Assembly (NCBI GenBank): GCA_035508495.1
Contig: DATJMX010000050.1
Span: 1 to 64,000 of the forward strand
Origin: Candidatus Binataceae bacterium
GTDB lineage: Bacteria; Desulfobacterota; Binatia; Binatales; Binataceae
Direction: 5' to 3'
DNA: 64,000 nt
Under the pieces are notes generated by a model. The model was not told where the DNA came from and searched no databases. It worked only from the letters and a program-made list of their open reading frames with translations. Shown here one piece after another: positions 1-8,969 of the stretch; position 1 is the stretch's first letter, and the number at the start of each line of letters is the position of its first letter. A program made the translations under genes and the position numbers.

Positions 1-2
1 GA

Positions 3-1376
3 CTAAGGCTGATCACCTTGATGCACCTTCCAGCCATTGGCGGCGAGTTGTTGTAGAGCGAGCGGCGTCATTTGAGCCGGTATCCAGAGCACGCGGTTCG
101 GACGGGACAGCAGAGCTGGATCGGTTGCGAATCCGGCAATACGCTGCGTCCACGAGAGATAATCAACCGGCGCAGGCACAATCGTCGTGCCGTTCTGATC
201 GCGCCCGATGATCAGTCCGGGAACTTCGATTCTTGTGATGGGACTCTTCTGCTGACTCCATTTCGCAAGCATGTGAATCGAGGTCACGAGGAAGCGCGCC
301 TGGTACTCCGTCAGCACGTTCGCCAGCGCAATCGCGGCGCTCTTGCGACCGCGGATTGGCCCGAGCGCGTCGAGATCGTGAACGGCAGTGACTTGAAGAC
401 TCAGTGGAATCGCGGTGTTGTGAGTAAACAGAGCGATATCCGACTGCGACAGCCCAAATTCTTTGAGCTTCTTTTGCACCAGCAGGATCAGATCGCCCTT
501 AGGCGTCTGATAGACGAGGTCTTCGGTGAACTCCGTTCCGGTGATGAATATCGAGCCCGGCACTGCCACGGTAACTACGGTGTCAACGGCCAGGCGCGCC
601 GAAAACATCACCCACGCGACGTGGTTCAGTTTTGCTTTCAGAATCGGATCGGATGAATACGGATCGACGTGCAGCTTCCTCGCGAGGCTGCGGCGCACCT
701 GCTCGTAGCCGAGCGCGGTCGCCGTGATCGAACCGGACTCCTCGGCCGTCTGTTCTGCGCGCTGACCGCCGCTCTCCGACGAATTGGTCGCGGTCGCATA
801 AAGCTGATTGGCGCCCAGGCTGACGCGGCCGAAGAATTCGTTTATCCCGCTCGGCAAGCCGGTCACGGTATCCATCGGATGAACGACCATGTTGGCCGCG
901 TCCGAGATCGGCCGCTCCGCGCTCTTCGCGACCGCCTGCGCAAAAATCGCCGTCTGACTGCTGTTGTCCAACTGCGCGATCGCAGGGATCTCAGACAGCC
1001 GAATCTTCAGCATGTCGAGGCTCTCAACCTGGTAAGTCCCGGCGTTGTTATGAAAGACGCTGGCATCGGCGACGATCGTGTACTCGCCCATCGCGCCGTT
1101 GGTCGGAACCTGCTGCTGAACAATGAACCCCGGACCCGAAAGTGCGCTCGCCGGAAGCAGATCGGACACATTGATAACAGGCGGTTGCTCGTAGTTCCCG
1201 CCCGGCGCCGCAGGCGTCTCGGGTTGCGCGGCTACGGGCGGCGGTGCGGCGGGAGCAGCCTGCACATTGGAAACTGGCTGCTGCGGCATGACCGGCGCAG
1301 CAGCCGGCGAGCATCCAGTGACGAACGCGATCAAGGCGACGCCATAAATAGCGGGCGAGATGGTTCTCGTGTTCAT
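3..1376 (-). CDS. Hypothetical lipoprotein
   Basis: A 457-residue exported protein of unknown function. The N-terminus is a lipoprotein signal: a hydrophobic stretch at residues 9-20 runs into a lipobox with Cys22 (VTGC). It is followed by a Pro/Ala-rich linker to about residue 65. The remaining 390 residues are mixed alpha/beta with no motif I recognise. The ATG at 1376 is required for the signal peptide and the TAG stop lies at 3-5, so the gene is complete. It lies downstream of der on the same strand after a gap of about 100 bp. A surface or periplasmic lipid-anchored location is inferred; no function is claimed. Confidence 0.75.
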   Translation of the reverse strand: MNTRTISPAIYGVALIAFVTGCSPAAAPVMPQQPVSNVQAAPAAPPPVAAQPETPAAPGGNYEQPPVINVSDLLPASALSGPGFIVQQQVPTNGAMGEYTIVADASVFHNNAGTYQVESLDMLKIRLSEIPAIAQLDNSSQTAIFAQAVAKSAERPISDAANMVVHPMDTVTGLPSGINEFFGRVSLGANQLYATATNSSESGGQRAEQTAEESGSITATALGYEQVRRSLARKLHVDPYSSDPILKAKLNHVAWVMFSARLAVDTVVTVAVPGSIFITGTEFTEDLVYQTPKGDLILLVQKKLKEFGLSQSDIALFTHNTAIPLSLQVTAVHDLDALGPIRGRKSAAIALANVLTEYQARFLVTSIHMLAKWSQQKSPITRIEVPGLIIGRDQNGTTIVPAPVDYLSWTQRIAGFATDPALLSRPNRVLWIPAQMTPLALQQLAANGWKVHQGDQP

Positions 1377-1478
1377 CGAAACGTCCTCCCACGCCTTCGA
1401 CTAGTCGTCAGAGTCATACCGCGAGTTAAGCAATTGCGACAGACGCGACATGCATAGCGCCGCGCGCTGTTTTGTGTT

Positions 1479-2948
1479 TCAGGCAGGTTTGCGCGCGGAT
1501 TTGGCTCGCTCGCGCTTGCTCTTCGAGGTTCCCCGCAATGCTTCCGTCGAGCCGATCGCGGGCGTGCGGCCGGTGCGCTTGAAAGAGAAGCGCAGCGGCG
1601 TGCCGACCAGTTTCAGTTCGCGGCGAAAGCGCGTTTCGAGAAAGCGGATGTAGTGCGCGGGGATGTCGCGTTCGATGTTGGAAAAGAATCGAAGCCGCGG
1701 CGGCGCGCTCGCGACTTGCGTCACGTACATCAGGTTGAGGCGGCGGCGCGCAACCAACGGCGGATCCATCGCGGCCGTCGCGGCCGCCAGGATGCGATTG
1801 AGCTGCGAAGTCTGGAACATCGATCGCCACGACTCGCCCGCCGCGATCGCCGCGGGCAGAATGCCTTTCACGCCGTCGCCCGTCAGCGCCGACGTGAAGA
1901 CCTTCGTCGCATACGACATGAACGGATAGCGATTCTCGACGTCGCGCGCGAACGTGGCAATCTTGCCGCCCGCTTTCGCGGCCGCGTCCCACTTATTGCA
2001 TATGATCACCATCGCGCGATCGTTGGTATCGACCAGCCGCGCGAGCCGCGCGTCCTGGTCGGTGATTCCCTCGCTCGCGTCGATCACGAGCAGAACCACG
2101 TCAGCGCGACGGATCGTCTCGATCGCGCGCGCCACCGAATGCTGCTCCAGCTCGCCTTCGACGCGCGTCGGCCGTCGGATACCCGCGGTATCGATCAACA
2201 GCACGTCGCGTCCCTCCGCGCTCAGGCGAACGTCGATCGGATCGCGCGTCGTGCCGGGAATCGAATCGACGATCGCGCGCTCGAAACCCGACAGCCGATT
2301 CAGCATCGAGGACTTGCCGACGTTCGGGCGCCCGACCAGCGCAAGTTTCAGATTGGGTCCTGCTTGCGTCGCCGATTCCCTCGCCGGAAGGCGCTTTACG
2401 ACTTCATCGAGCAGCTCCCCGACTCCGCGGCCATGCGCCGACGAGATGAAGAACAGCTCGTCGGCGCCGAGCGCGTAAAATTCCGCTGCGTTCGTCTCCT
2501 GCTTGTCGGAATCGATCTTGTTCACCGCCATGATCAGCGGGCATCCGGTGTCGCGCACCAGCGCGACCGCCTCCGAATCCGCATCGGCAAGTCCGGCTTT
2601 GCCATCGAGCACAAACACGACGACGTCAGCCGCGCCAACCGCCCCCAGCGCCTCAGCGACGATTCGCTCGCTCATGTTCTCGCGCCCGCCGAGCTCGAGA
2701 CCGCCGCTATCGACCACGACGAAGTCGCGCTCCTCGTGCGCGGCCCGCGCGAAGTTGAGATCGCGAGTGGTGCCGGGAATTGCGCTCGTGATCGCGCGAT
2801 GGCCTTTCGCGATACGGTTGAACAGCGTCGATTTGCCGGCGTTGGCCCGGCCGACGAGAACCACGGACGGCAGGCCCTCCGAAAAGAGCCGCCGCACTTC
2901 GGCGCCGCCGCGGCTCTCGACGCTTCGTGGCGATCGCTCTTTGCTCAA
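1479..2948 (-). CDS. der: Ribosome-assembly GTPase Der (EngA)
   Basis: Tandem-GTPase-domain protein that acts in 50S ribosome maturation. G1 motifs are GRANAGKS (33-40) and GRPNVGKS (206-213); each half also carries DxxG and NKxD-type motifs. A KH-like domain and a Lys/Arg-rich tail follow. The first P-loop has Ala for the usual Pro and Val positions (GRANAGKS against GRPNVGKS). I choose the TTG start at 2948: it overlaps the era stop as TTGA and has GGAG 8 nt upstream. An in-frame ATG at 2987 would lie inside era. Length from TTG is 489 residues, slightly over the usual size because of an N-terminal extension of about 25 residues. Last gene of the core operon. Confidence 0.95.
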   Translation of the reverse strand: MSKERSPRSVESRGGAEVRRLFSEGLPSVVLVGRANAGKSTLFNRIAKGHRAITSAIPGTTRDLNFARAAHEERDFVVVDSGGLELGGRENMSERIVAEALGAVGAADVVVFVLDGKAGLADADSEAVALVRDTGCPLIMAVNKIDSDKQETNAAEFYALGADELFFISSAHGRGVGELLDEVVKRLPARESATQAGPNLKLALVGRPNVGKSSMLNRLSGFERAIVDSIPGTTRDPIDVRLSAEGRDVLLIDTAGIRRPTRVEGELEQHSVARAIETIRRADVVLLVIDASEGITDQDARLARLVDTNDRAMVIICNKWDAAAKAGGKIATFARDVENRYPFMSYATKVFTSALTGDGVKGILPAAIAAGESWRSMFQTSQLNRILAAATAAMDPPLVARRRLNLMYVTQVASAPPRLRFFSNIERDIPAHYIRFLETRFRRELKLVGTPLRFSFKRTGRTPAIGSTEALRGTSKSKRERAKSARKPA

Positions 2949-3841
2949 AGGCCGTACTCCGACAGCTTGTGTGGATCGCGCGTCCAATCGCGATCGACCC
3001 GCACGCGCATCTCGAGGAACACCCGCGAGCCCAGGATCTCCTCGAGTTCGAGGCGCGCCGCGGTGCCGATTTCCTTGAGCGTACGGCCGCCCGCGCCGAT
3101 CAGCATGCCCTTGTGCGGCTCGCGCTCGACGACGATGCGCGCGCTAATCTTTTTAAGTTGCCGCTCGGGCTCCTCGACAAAATCCTCGATCACGACTGCC
3201 GTTGAAAACGGGATCTCTTCGCGCATCTTGAGGAAGATTTTCTCGCGGATAATTTCGGCAGCAATCATTCGCTCGGACTGGTCGGTGAATTCTTCCTCGG
3301 ACATCAGCGACGGGCTCACCGGCAGCGATCTCTTGATCACCGCGAGCAGCTCTTCGACGTTGTCTCCCGAGCGAGCGCTTATCGGAACCAACTCGGCCTC
3401 GGGAAATTCGCGGCCGATTTCTTCGAGCATCGGCAGCACATACGAGCGCGGTTTGAGATCGATCTTGTTGACCGCGATCACGACCGGGCGCTTCATGGCG
3501 CGGAGCTCGGCGAGCATCGCCTGGTCCTCGGCGCTCAGGCGTGGTCCCGCTTCGATCATCACGAGCAGAACTTCGCCTTCGCTGATCGCGCGGCGCGCCG
3601 TTTGCGCCATCCGCTCGTTAATCGCGCGGCGGCTCTCATGAATTCCCGGCATGTCGATGAGCAAAAACTGCGCGTCGGGATCGCTGCGGATGCCGAGAAT
3701 GCGCCGCCGCGTGGTTTGCGGACGATGCGTTACGGCCGCGACCTTCTGCCCGACGAGCCGATTCAGCAAGGTCGATTTGCCGACGTTGGTCCGTCCTGTA
3801 ATTGCGACGAAGCCGGCGCGATGCTCAGTTGGCGCGTCCAC
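2945..3841 (-). CDS. era: GTPase Era
   Basis: Essential GTPase that binds the 3' end of 16S rRNA and assists 30S maturation at the membrane. Residues 1-170 form the G domain, with GRTNVGKS near residue 16, a DxPG switch II (DMPGIHE) and NKID. The C-terminal KH RNA-binding domain shows the conserved IGAGG loop near residue 244. Length 298 residues is normal. The start is GTG at 3841, inside the last codons of rnc (17-bp overlap). The stop overlaps the proposed TTG start of der, so rnc-era-der are probably translationally coupled, an order common in bacteria. Confidence 0.97.
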   Translation of the reverse strand: MDAPTEHRAGFVAITGRTNVGKSTLLNRLVGQKVAAVTHRPQTTRRRILGIRSDPDAQFLLIDMPGIHESRRAINERMAQTARRAISEGEVLLVMIEAGPRLSAEDQAMLAELRAMKRPVVIAVNKIDLKPRSYVLPMLEEIGREFPEAELVPISARSGDNVEELLAVIKRSLPVSPSLMSEEEFTDQSERMIAAEIIREKIFLKMREEIPFSTAVVIEDFVEEPERQLKKISARIVVEREPHKGMLIGAGGRTLKEIGTAARLELEEILGSRVFLEMRVRVDRDWTRDPHKLSEYGL

Positions 3842-4586
3842 CTTTCTCCTGCGCGATCACATCCAGCGCCACGCGCGCCGCGGCCTGCTCGCTCTGCTTC
3901 TTGCTGCCGCCCTCGCCGATTCCGAGCTCGCGCCCGCCGACGCGAATCCGCGTCGTGAAGCGCTTGGCATGATCGGGTCCCTCGGCGCTGACCAGTTCGT
4001 AGTTCGGCTGCACTCGATAATGACGATAAGACAGCTCCTGCAATTCCGTTTTGTAATCCCGCTCGGCCGCGGGCCCACCGATATCACCATCAAACAAGCG
4101 CTCGACCGCGCGCTGTGCGGGTGCGAGACCGCCGTCGGTGTAGACTGCGCCAACAACGGCCTCGAACGCCGCCGCCAGGATCGAAGTCTTGTCGCGTCCG
4201 CCGCTTTTCTCTTCGCCCTTGCCGAGCCGCAGCGCGCTGCCGAGCGCGATAGTCTGGGCCTTGATCGCGAGCGTCCGCGCATTAACGATCGATGCGCGCT
4301 GCTTGGAGAGCGGTCCTTCTTTCGCCTCGGGAAACTTCCGCATCAGCAGGTCCGCGATCGCAAGATCGAGCACGGCGTCACCAAGAAACTCGAGCCGCTC
4401 GTAATGCGTCTCGGTGCCGACCGCGGCGCTCGGATGAGTGAGCGCGGTTTCAAGCAGCTCCGGCCGCGTGAAATTATATCCGAGCGCCTTTTCGATTCCG
4501 GCGTGGCGCCCGTCACTCGGCAGCGGCGGCAGCGGCGCCGTTCTGCTCCGCTTGCGCAACAATCCGGCCAGCCACTTGAGCGGCAT
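3825..4586 (-). CDS. rnc: Ribonuclease III
   Basis: Double-strand-specific endoribonuclease that processes rRNA precursors and structured mRNAs. The signature ERLEFLGDAVLD is at residues 63-74 with the metal ligands of the catalytic domain, followed by the second acidic motif FEAVVGA near residue 138. A C-terminal dsRNA-binding domain (about 175-248) ends in the KKQSEQAAA helix. Length is 253 residues. The ATG at 4586 gives a basic N-terminal extension of about 25 residues and a 74-bp overlap with the end of mtaB. No in-frame ATG, GTG or TTG lies closer to the conserved domain, so the overlap seems real. Confidence 0.95.
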   Translation of the reverse strand: MPLKWLAGLLRKRSRTAPLPPLPSDGRHAGIEKALGYNFTRPELLETALTHPSAAVGTETHYERLEFLGDAVLDLAIADLLMRKFPEAKEGPLSKQRASIVNARTLAIKAQTIALGSALRLGKGEEKSGGRDKTSILAAAFEAVVGAVYTDGGLAPAQRAVERLFDGDIGGPAAERDYKTELQELSYRHYRVQPNYELVSAEGPDHAKRFTTRIRVGGRELGIGEGGSKKQSEQAAARVALDVIAQEKGGRAN

Positions 4587-5841
4587 CTGCAGTCAGCGCC
4601 TCCACCTCAATTTCCTGATTGATGAGACCGTCGGGACCAGCCACGGAAACGCGGATGTAATTGCGGCTGTATCCTTCGAGCGCGCCGCGGGCGTTGCGCT
4701 CTTCGATTAGTACATTGAGCGTGCTGCCCAGCGAGCGGCGCGCGAAGTCGGCGCGCTTGCCCTCGCCAAGCCGGCGCATTGCATCGGCGCGCAGCTTGAT
4801 CTCCCCGGGCTTTACCTTGTTCGGCATCTTGGCCGCTGTCGTACCGTCGCGCACCGAATAAGGAAATACGTGGAAGTACGCAAGCGGCAGCTTTTCGACG
4901 AAGGCGTAATAAGAGTCGAATTGCGCCGCGCTCTCGCCCGGAAATCCGACTATAAGATCGGTACCGATCGCGGCTTCGGGCATCGCCTCGACCACGCGCT
5001 CGACCCGGGCGCGAAATTCGTCGCGCACGTATCGGCGCCGCATCCGCGAAAGAACCTCGTCCTCGCCCGCCTGCAGCGGCAGATGAAGATGCGGGCAAAA
5101 CGCTTCGCTCGCCGCGACGATGTCGATAATTCGATCGCTCAGCTCCTCAGGATCGAGCGAGCTGAGCCTTACGCGCCGCACGGGCGATCGCTCAGCAATC
5201 ATTTCGAGCAGATCGGCAAGCTCGACGGACGGCGAAAGATCCTTGCCGTATCCTCCGAGGTGAACGCCCGAGAGTGTCACTTCTCTGAAACCGCGATCAT
5301 GAGCCTCTTCGAGCGCTTCGATCACGCGGCGCGGCTCGATACTGCGGGAAGTTCCGCGCGAGAACGGCACGATACAGAAAGTACAGAACTGGTCGCATCC
5401 CTCCTGCAGCTTCAGAAACGCGCGGGTCTGACCCGCCAGCGTGACGGCGCCGAGTTCCATGGCGCCGCGCTCCTTGCGCAGATTCGAGACCATCACTCGT
5501 TCGCCATCGCCAACAATAATCGCGCGTTCGAGATCGTCGAGCCGGCCGAGTCCGACGACCGCATCGACTTCGTTCGCGCCCGCGAGCTTCCCGGGAGAGG
5601 CTTGGGCCAGACAGCCAGTCATCACGACGCGTGCATTCGGATTGAGCCGCCGCGCGCGGCGCGCGAGCCTCAGGCTCTCAACATCGGCGCGATTCGTGAC
5701 GGTGCAGGTGTTGACGATATAAACGTCGGCGGCCTGGTTGAACTCGGTGCGTTCCATGCCGCGCGCGAGCAGGCGCGTCTCGATCGTCGCCGAATCGTAC
5801 TGATTGACCTTGCATCCGAGCGTGGCGATTGCAAAGCGCAT
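4513..5841 (-). CDS. mtaB: tRNA t6A37 methylthiotransferase MtaB
   Basis: Radical-SAM methylthiotransferase that converts t6A37 of ANN-decoding tRNAs to ms2t6A. The N-terminal UPF0004 domain supplies Cys10, Cys46 and Cys77 for one iron-sulfur cluster. The radical SAM motif has Cys149, Cys153 and Cys156 (CDQFCTFC). A TRAM domain is expected at about 375-430. The opening GCKVNQYDS is typical of MtaB and differs from MiaB or RimO. Length is 442 residues. The ATG at 5841 overlaps the mnmA stop as TGATG, so two tRNA-thiolation-type enzymes are translationally coupled. The protein ends in an Ala run. Confidence 0.93.
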   Translation of the reverse strand: MRFAIATLGCKVNQYDSATIETRLLARGMERTEFNQAADVYIVNTCTVTNRADVESLRLARRARRLNPNARVVMTGCLAQASPGKLAGANEVDAVVGLGRLDDLERAIIVGDGERVMVSNLRKERGAMELGAVTLAGQTRAFLKLQEGCDQFCTFCIVPFSRGTSRSIEPRRVIEALEEAHDRGFREVTLSGVHLGGYGKDLSPSVELADLLEMIAERSPVRRVRLSSLDPEELSDRIIDIVAASEAFCPHLHLPLQAGEDEVLSRMRRRYVRDEFRARVERVVEAMPEAAIGTDLIVGFPGESAAQFDSYYAFVEKLPLAYFHVFPYSVRDGTTAAKMPNKVKPGEIKLRADAMRRLGEGKRADFARRSLGSTLNVLIEERNARGALEGYSRNYIRVSVAGPDGLINQEIEVEALTADAAQVAGRIVAQAEQNGAAAAAAE

Positions 5842-6932
5842 CAGCTAAGAACCGCCTTTTCGATAAAACCGCCGCCGAGCACATCGTCGCCGCGATAGAA
5901 AACGCAAGCCTGGCCGGGAGTGACAGCGGGTCCGGGAGAATCGAACCGAACCTCCGCGCGATCGCCATCGTCGAACCGTAATGTCGCCGGAAGCGCGCGA
6001 TGCCGATAGCGAATCTTCGCCTCAACGCGAATTTCGTCGTGCTCACGCTGCGACGGATCGACGAGCGTGACGCGCTCGGCGATCAATCCCGCCGATGAAA
6101 TCTGATTGCGCAGCGCTACAACAACATCGCCGCTATCGCGATCGATCGCGCGCACGTACATCGGCTCGCCCGTCGCGATTCCGAGTCCGCGGCGCTGGCC
6201 CACGGTGAAGCGGTGGATGCCAGCGTGTTCACCGAGAGTGTCGCCGCTGTTGTCAACGATGCGGCCCGGACGAATATCCGAGTTGCCCGCGCGGCGCTCG
6301 ACGAAACGCGCGTAGTCGCCGTCGGGAACGAAGCAGATTTCCTGGCTCTCCGGCTTGTCGGCATTGGCAAGCCCCAGTGCGCGTGCCCTACTCCGCACCT
6401 CGCTCTTGGTCATCGCGCCGAGCGGGAAAAGCGTGCGCGCGAGCTGCTCCTGCCCAAGCATAAAGAGGAAATATGACTGGTCCTTCGACTCATCGACGGA
6501 GCGCATCAGGTGGAACGCGCCCGCGGCGTCGCGCTCGATTCGCGCATAGTGACCAGTCGCGATGAAATCAGCTTCGAGCGCGCGCGCCCGCTCCCAGAGC
6601 CGATCAAACTTGATCTCGCGATTACACATCACGCACGGATTCGGCGTCCGCGCAGCCAGGTACTCCGAAACGAAGTTGTTCATGACGCGCGCGGCAAAGT
6701 CGGCGCGCAGGTCGATGACGTAGAATGGGAAGTTCATCAGCTCCGCGACGCGACGCGCATCTTCGAAGTCATCGTGCGAGCAGCAGGTGCCGCGCTTGCG
6801 CGAGGCCGGAGCAGACTCCGGCGCAAGGCGCATCGCGACGCCGACAACGTCATAGCCCTCCTCCGAGAGCATCGCTGCTGCGACGGAGCTATCGACGCCG
6901 CCCGACATCGCAACCAGAACGCGCGCCTTCAT
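5841..6932 (-). CDS. mnmA: tRNA-specific 2-thiouridylase MnmA
   Basis: ATP-dependent enzyme that makes s2U34 in Glu, Gln and Lys tRNAs using persulfide sulfur. The PP-loop SGGVDSS is at residues 10-16. Catalytic Cys100 (NPCVMC) and the second active cysteine Cys200 (EICFVPDG) are both present. A beta-barrel domain forms the C-terminus. I take the ATG at 6932 because it opens directly on the PP-loop strand and overlaps the desulfurase stop as ATGA; an upstream extension to 7034 lies inside the desulfurase gene. Length is 363 residues. The adjoining NifS-like desulfurase is the obvious sulfur donor. Confidence 0.96.
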   Translation of the reverse strand: MKARVLVAMSGGVDSSVAAAMLSEEGYDVVGVAMRLAPESAPASRKRGTCCSHDDFEDARRVAELMNFPFYVIDLRADFAARVMNNFVSEYLAARTPNPCVMCNREIKFDRLWERARALEADFIATGHYARIERDAAGAFHLMRSVDESKDQSYFLFMLGQEQLARTLFPLGAMTKSEVRSRARALGLANADKPESQEICFVPDGDYARFVERRAGNSDIRPGRIVDNSGDTLGEHAGIHRFTVGQRRGLGIATGEPMYVRAIDRDSGDVVVALRNQISSAGLIAERVTLVDPSQREHDEIRVEAKIRYRHRALPATLRFDDGDRAEVRFDSPGPAVTPGQACVFYRGDDVLGGGFIEKAVLS

Positions 6933-8092
6933 GATGCGGCCTCCGAGCCGAGCGGCTCGTTGACCGCGACGCGCCGCCATACGCGAGCGATCGTCGTGGC
7001 TGCCGTGTCGATATCGGTGGCGGTCGTGTTCCATCCGAGGCTGATTCTTAGCGAGGAGCGTGCATCACCGTCGCTCAGGCCCATCGCACGCAAAACGTGC
7101 GACGCCTCGACCGCGCCTGCGGCACACGCCGACCCCATCGAAACCTCAACGCCTTCGAGGTCAAGCGCGATCAGCATCGTCTCGCCCAGCACCCCCGGAA
7201 ACGTCAGGTTGAGCGTGTTGGGAAGCCGATCGTTCGCGGAACCGTTGAGCCGAAGATCTGGAATCGAGGCGCGCAGCCGCTCCAGGAGCGAACTTGCGAA
7301 CATCGCAACACGTGCCGATTCTTCGGCCATAGCGAGGCGTGCCGCTTCTGCTGATGCGCCGAATGCGACTGCACCGATGAGATTCGGCGTACCCGCGCGC
7401 ATCCCGCTTTCCTGCGGACCACCAGACATGCGCGGCGCGATGCGTGCGGCATCGCGAATGTAGAGCGCGCCGATACCCGCAGGAGCGCCAAGCTTGTGCG
7501 CGCTGAGCGTCATGAGGTCGCAGCCGAGCACGGATATATCGACGGCAATTCTTCCTGCTGCCTGCGCCGCGTCGAGATGAAAGACCGCGCCTACCGCTGA
7601 CGCAGCTTCGGCGATCTTCGGTGTCTCGAGGATGCTGCCGACTTCACTGTTGGCCAGCGCGAGCGTGACCAGCGCGGTGTTCGCATCGATCTCGGCAACG
7701 ACAGAGTCAGGCGAGATGCGGCCCTCGCAATCAGGTGCGATTCGAACGATCTCGAAACCGCGCTGCTCCAGTTCCGACAGCGGAGCAAGCACGGACGAGT
7801 GCTCGATCATCGAGGATACGATCTTTCGCCGATGCGCAGCGGCGAGCGCCGTGCCGAAGATCGCCATGTTGTTGGACTCTGTTCCGCCGCTCGTGAACAC
7901 GATTCGACGCGGCTCCGAGCCGATCAAACTCGCCACCTGCCCGCGCGCACCCTCGAGGGCCTTGCGCGCTCGCTGACCGGCGCGATGGACAGACGCAGGA
8001 TTGCCCTCCTCTTCGCAGAGGAAGTCCGCGATTGCGCGCTTCACCTCGGGACGAAGCGGCGCTCCCGCGTTATGGTCGAGATAGATCGATAT
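6929..8092 (-). CDS. NifS/IscS-type cysteine desulfurase, probable AUA start
   Basis: PLP-dependent enzyme that takes sulfur from cysteine as an enzyme persulfide, here probably for MnmA and cluster assembly. The PLP lysine lies in SAHKLGAPAG and the catalytic cysteine in GSACAAG. The conserved family opening IYLDHNAGAPLRPEV lies upstream of the first GTG (8044) in the same frame and must be part of the protein. The only initiator-like codon at the right place is ATA at 8090-8092, with GGGGAG 8 nt upstream at 8101-8106. Starting at GTG would delete the conserved first strand. From ATA the protein has 387 residues. Either a rare AUA start or a base error (ATG to ATA) is possible. The stop overlaps the mnmA start. 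Confidence 0.9.
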   Translation of the reverse strand: MSIYLDHNAGAPLRPEVKRAIADFLCEEEGNPASVHRAGQRARKALEGARGQVASLIGSEPRRIVFTSGGTESNNMAIFGTALAAAHRRKIVSSMIEHSSVLAPLSELEQRGFEIVRIAPDCEGRISPDSVVAEIDANTALVTLALANSEVGSILETPKIAEAASAVGAVFHLDAAQAAGRIAVDISVLGCDLMTLSAHKLGAPAGIGALYIRDAARIAPRMSGGPQESGMRAGTPNLIGAVAFGASAEAARLAMAEESARVAMFASSLLERLRASIPDLRLNGSANDRLPNTLNLTFPGVLGETMLIALDLEGVEVSMGSACAAGAVEASHVLRAMGLSDGDARSSLRISLGWNTTATDIDTAATTIARVWRRVAVNEPLGSEAAS

Positions 8093-8222
8093 GGCCTTAT
8101 CTCCCCAGTGAGGCAGACAGTTTATCTTACCGACATTTTCGGCAAAAGACGGCGTATAACGCTAGTTCAGAACGACCCGTCAGACGCGCGGAGGATGCGT
8201 GGCTCGCATCAACAGCGAAAAT

Positions 8223-8942
8223 CTAGCCCTTGTTGACCGCGATGCCGTTCTCGGATTCGGGATGGTGCTCGCTGACTTTGTCTTCAAGGCAATCCTGCCG
8301 CTCTTCGATTTCGCCTAACCGAGCCGTCAGGACGTTGAGCTTATCGACGAGCGTGGTCATCGCACGCGCGACGGGGTCGGGCAGTTTCGCGTGATCGAGT
8401 TGAACGACATCGGTCTTGGCGCTCTGGCCTTCGATTACCTTGCCCGGGATTCCGACAATCGTTGAATAAGGCGGCGCCGAGGACACGACGACCGCGCCCG
8501 CGCCGATTCTGCTGCCGCGCCCGATCGTCACCGGGCCGATCACGGCCGCGCCCGACGAAATCATGACGTTGTCTTCGATCGTCGGATGGCGCTTCTCTTT
8601 CTTGAGGCTGGTGCCGCCGAGCGTTACGCCCTGGTAGATCAGGACGTCGTCGCCGATCTCGGTGGTCTCACCCATCACCACGCCGAGGCCATGGTCGATG
8701 AAGAGGCGGCGGCCAATCTGAGCGCCGGGGTGAATCTCGATTGCGTTCAGGAAGCGCGACAGCTCAGTGAGCACACGCGCGGTCAGCTTGAAGTTGTGAT
8801 TCCACAACGAGTGAGCAACGCGATAAATCCAAATCGCATGGATACCCGGATAAGCCAGCACGACCTCGATCGCCGAGCGGGCGGCGGGGTCGTGATCGAG
8901 GACCATCTGGATGTCCTCGCGCATGCGGCTGATAACACCCAC
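8223..8942 (-). CDS. cysE: Serine O-acetyltransferase
   Basis: Transfers acetyl from acetyl-CoA to serine, giving O-acetylserine for cysteine synthesis. It has a short helical N-terminus followed by a left-handed parallel beta-helix made of hexapeptide repeats. Family residues are visible in [24 protein letters not shown] and GVTLGGTS. The start is GTG at 8942. After the hexapeptide domain an extra tail of about 50 residues is predicted to be helical and is charged. Length is 239 residues. It sits between cimA and the cysteine desulfurase, so cysteine supply and cysteine desulfuration are adjacent in one operon. Confidence 0.94.
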   Translation of the reverse strand: MGVISRMREDIQMVLDHDPAARSAIEVVLAYPGIHAIWIYRVAHSLWNHNFKLTARVLTELSRFLNAIEIHPGAQIGRRLFIDHGLGVVMGETTEIGDDVLIYQGVTLGGTSLKKEKRHPTIEDNVMISSGAAVIGPVTIGRGSRIGAGAVVVSSAPPYSTIVGIPGKVIEGQSAKTDVVQLDHAKLPDPVARAMTTLVDKLNVLTARLGEIEERQDCLEDKVSEHHPESENGIAVNKG

Positions 8943-8969
8943 GGTCGTTGCTCCTTGCCGCGCTCTCGT

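Noticed and set aside
1653..3641. Very long plus-strand open frame (662 codons)
   Set aside because: It is antisense to der and era, Arg-rich, with no domain; it is a by-product of high GC codon use on the other strand.
8093..8222. Small RNA or tRNA in the gap between desulfurase and cysE
   Set aside because: No cloverleaf or conserved RNA structure was visible in this 130-bp stretch.
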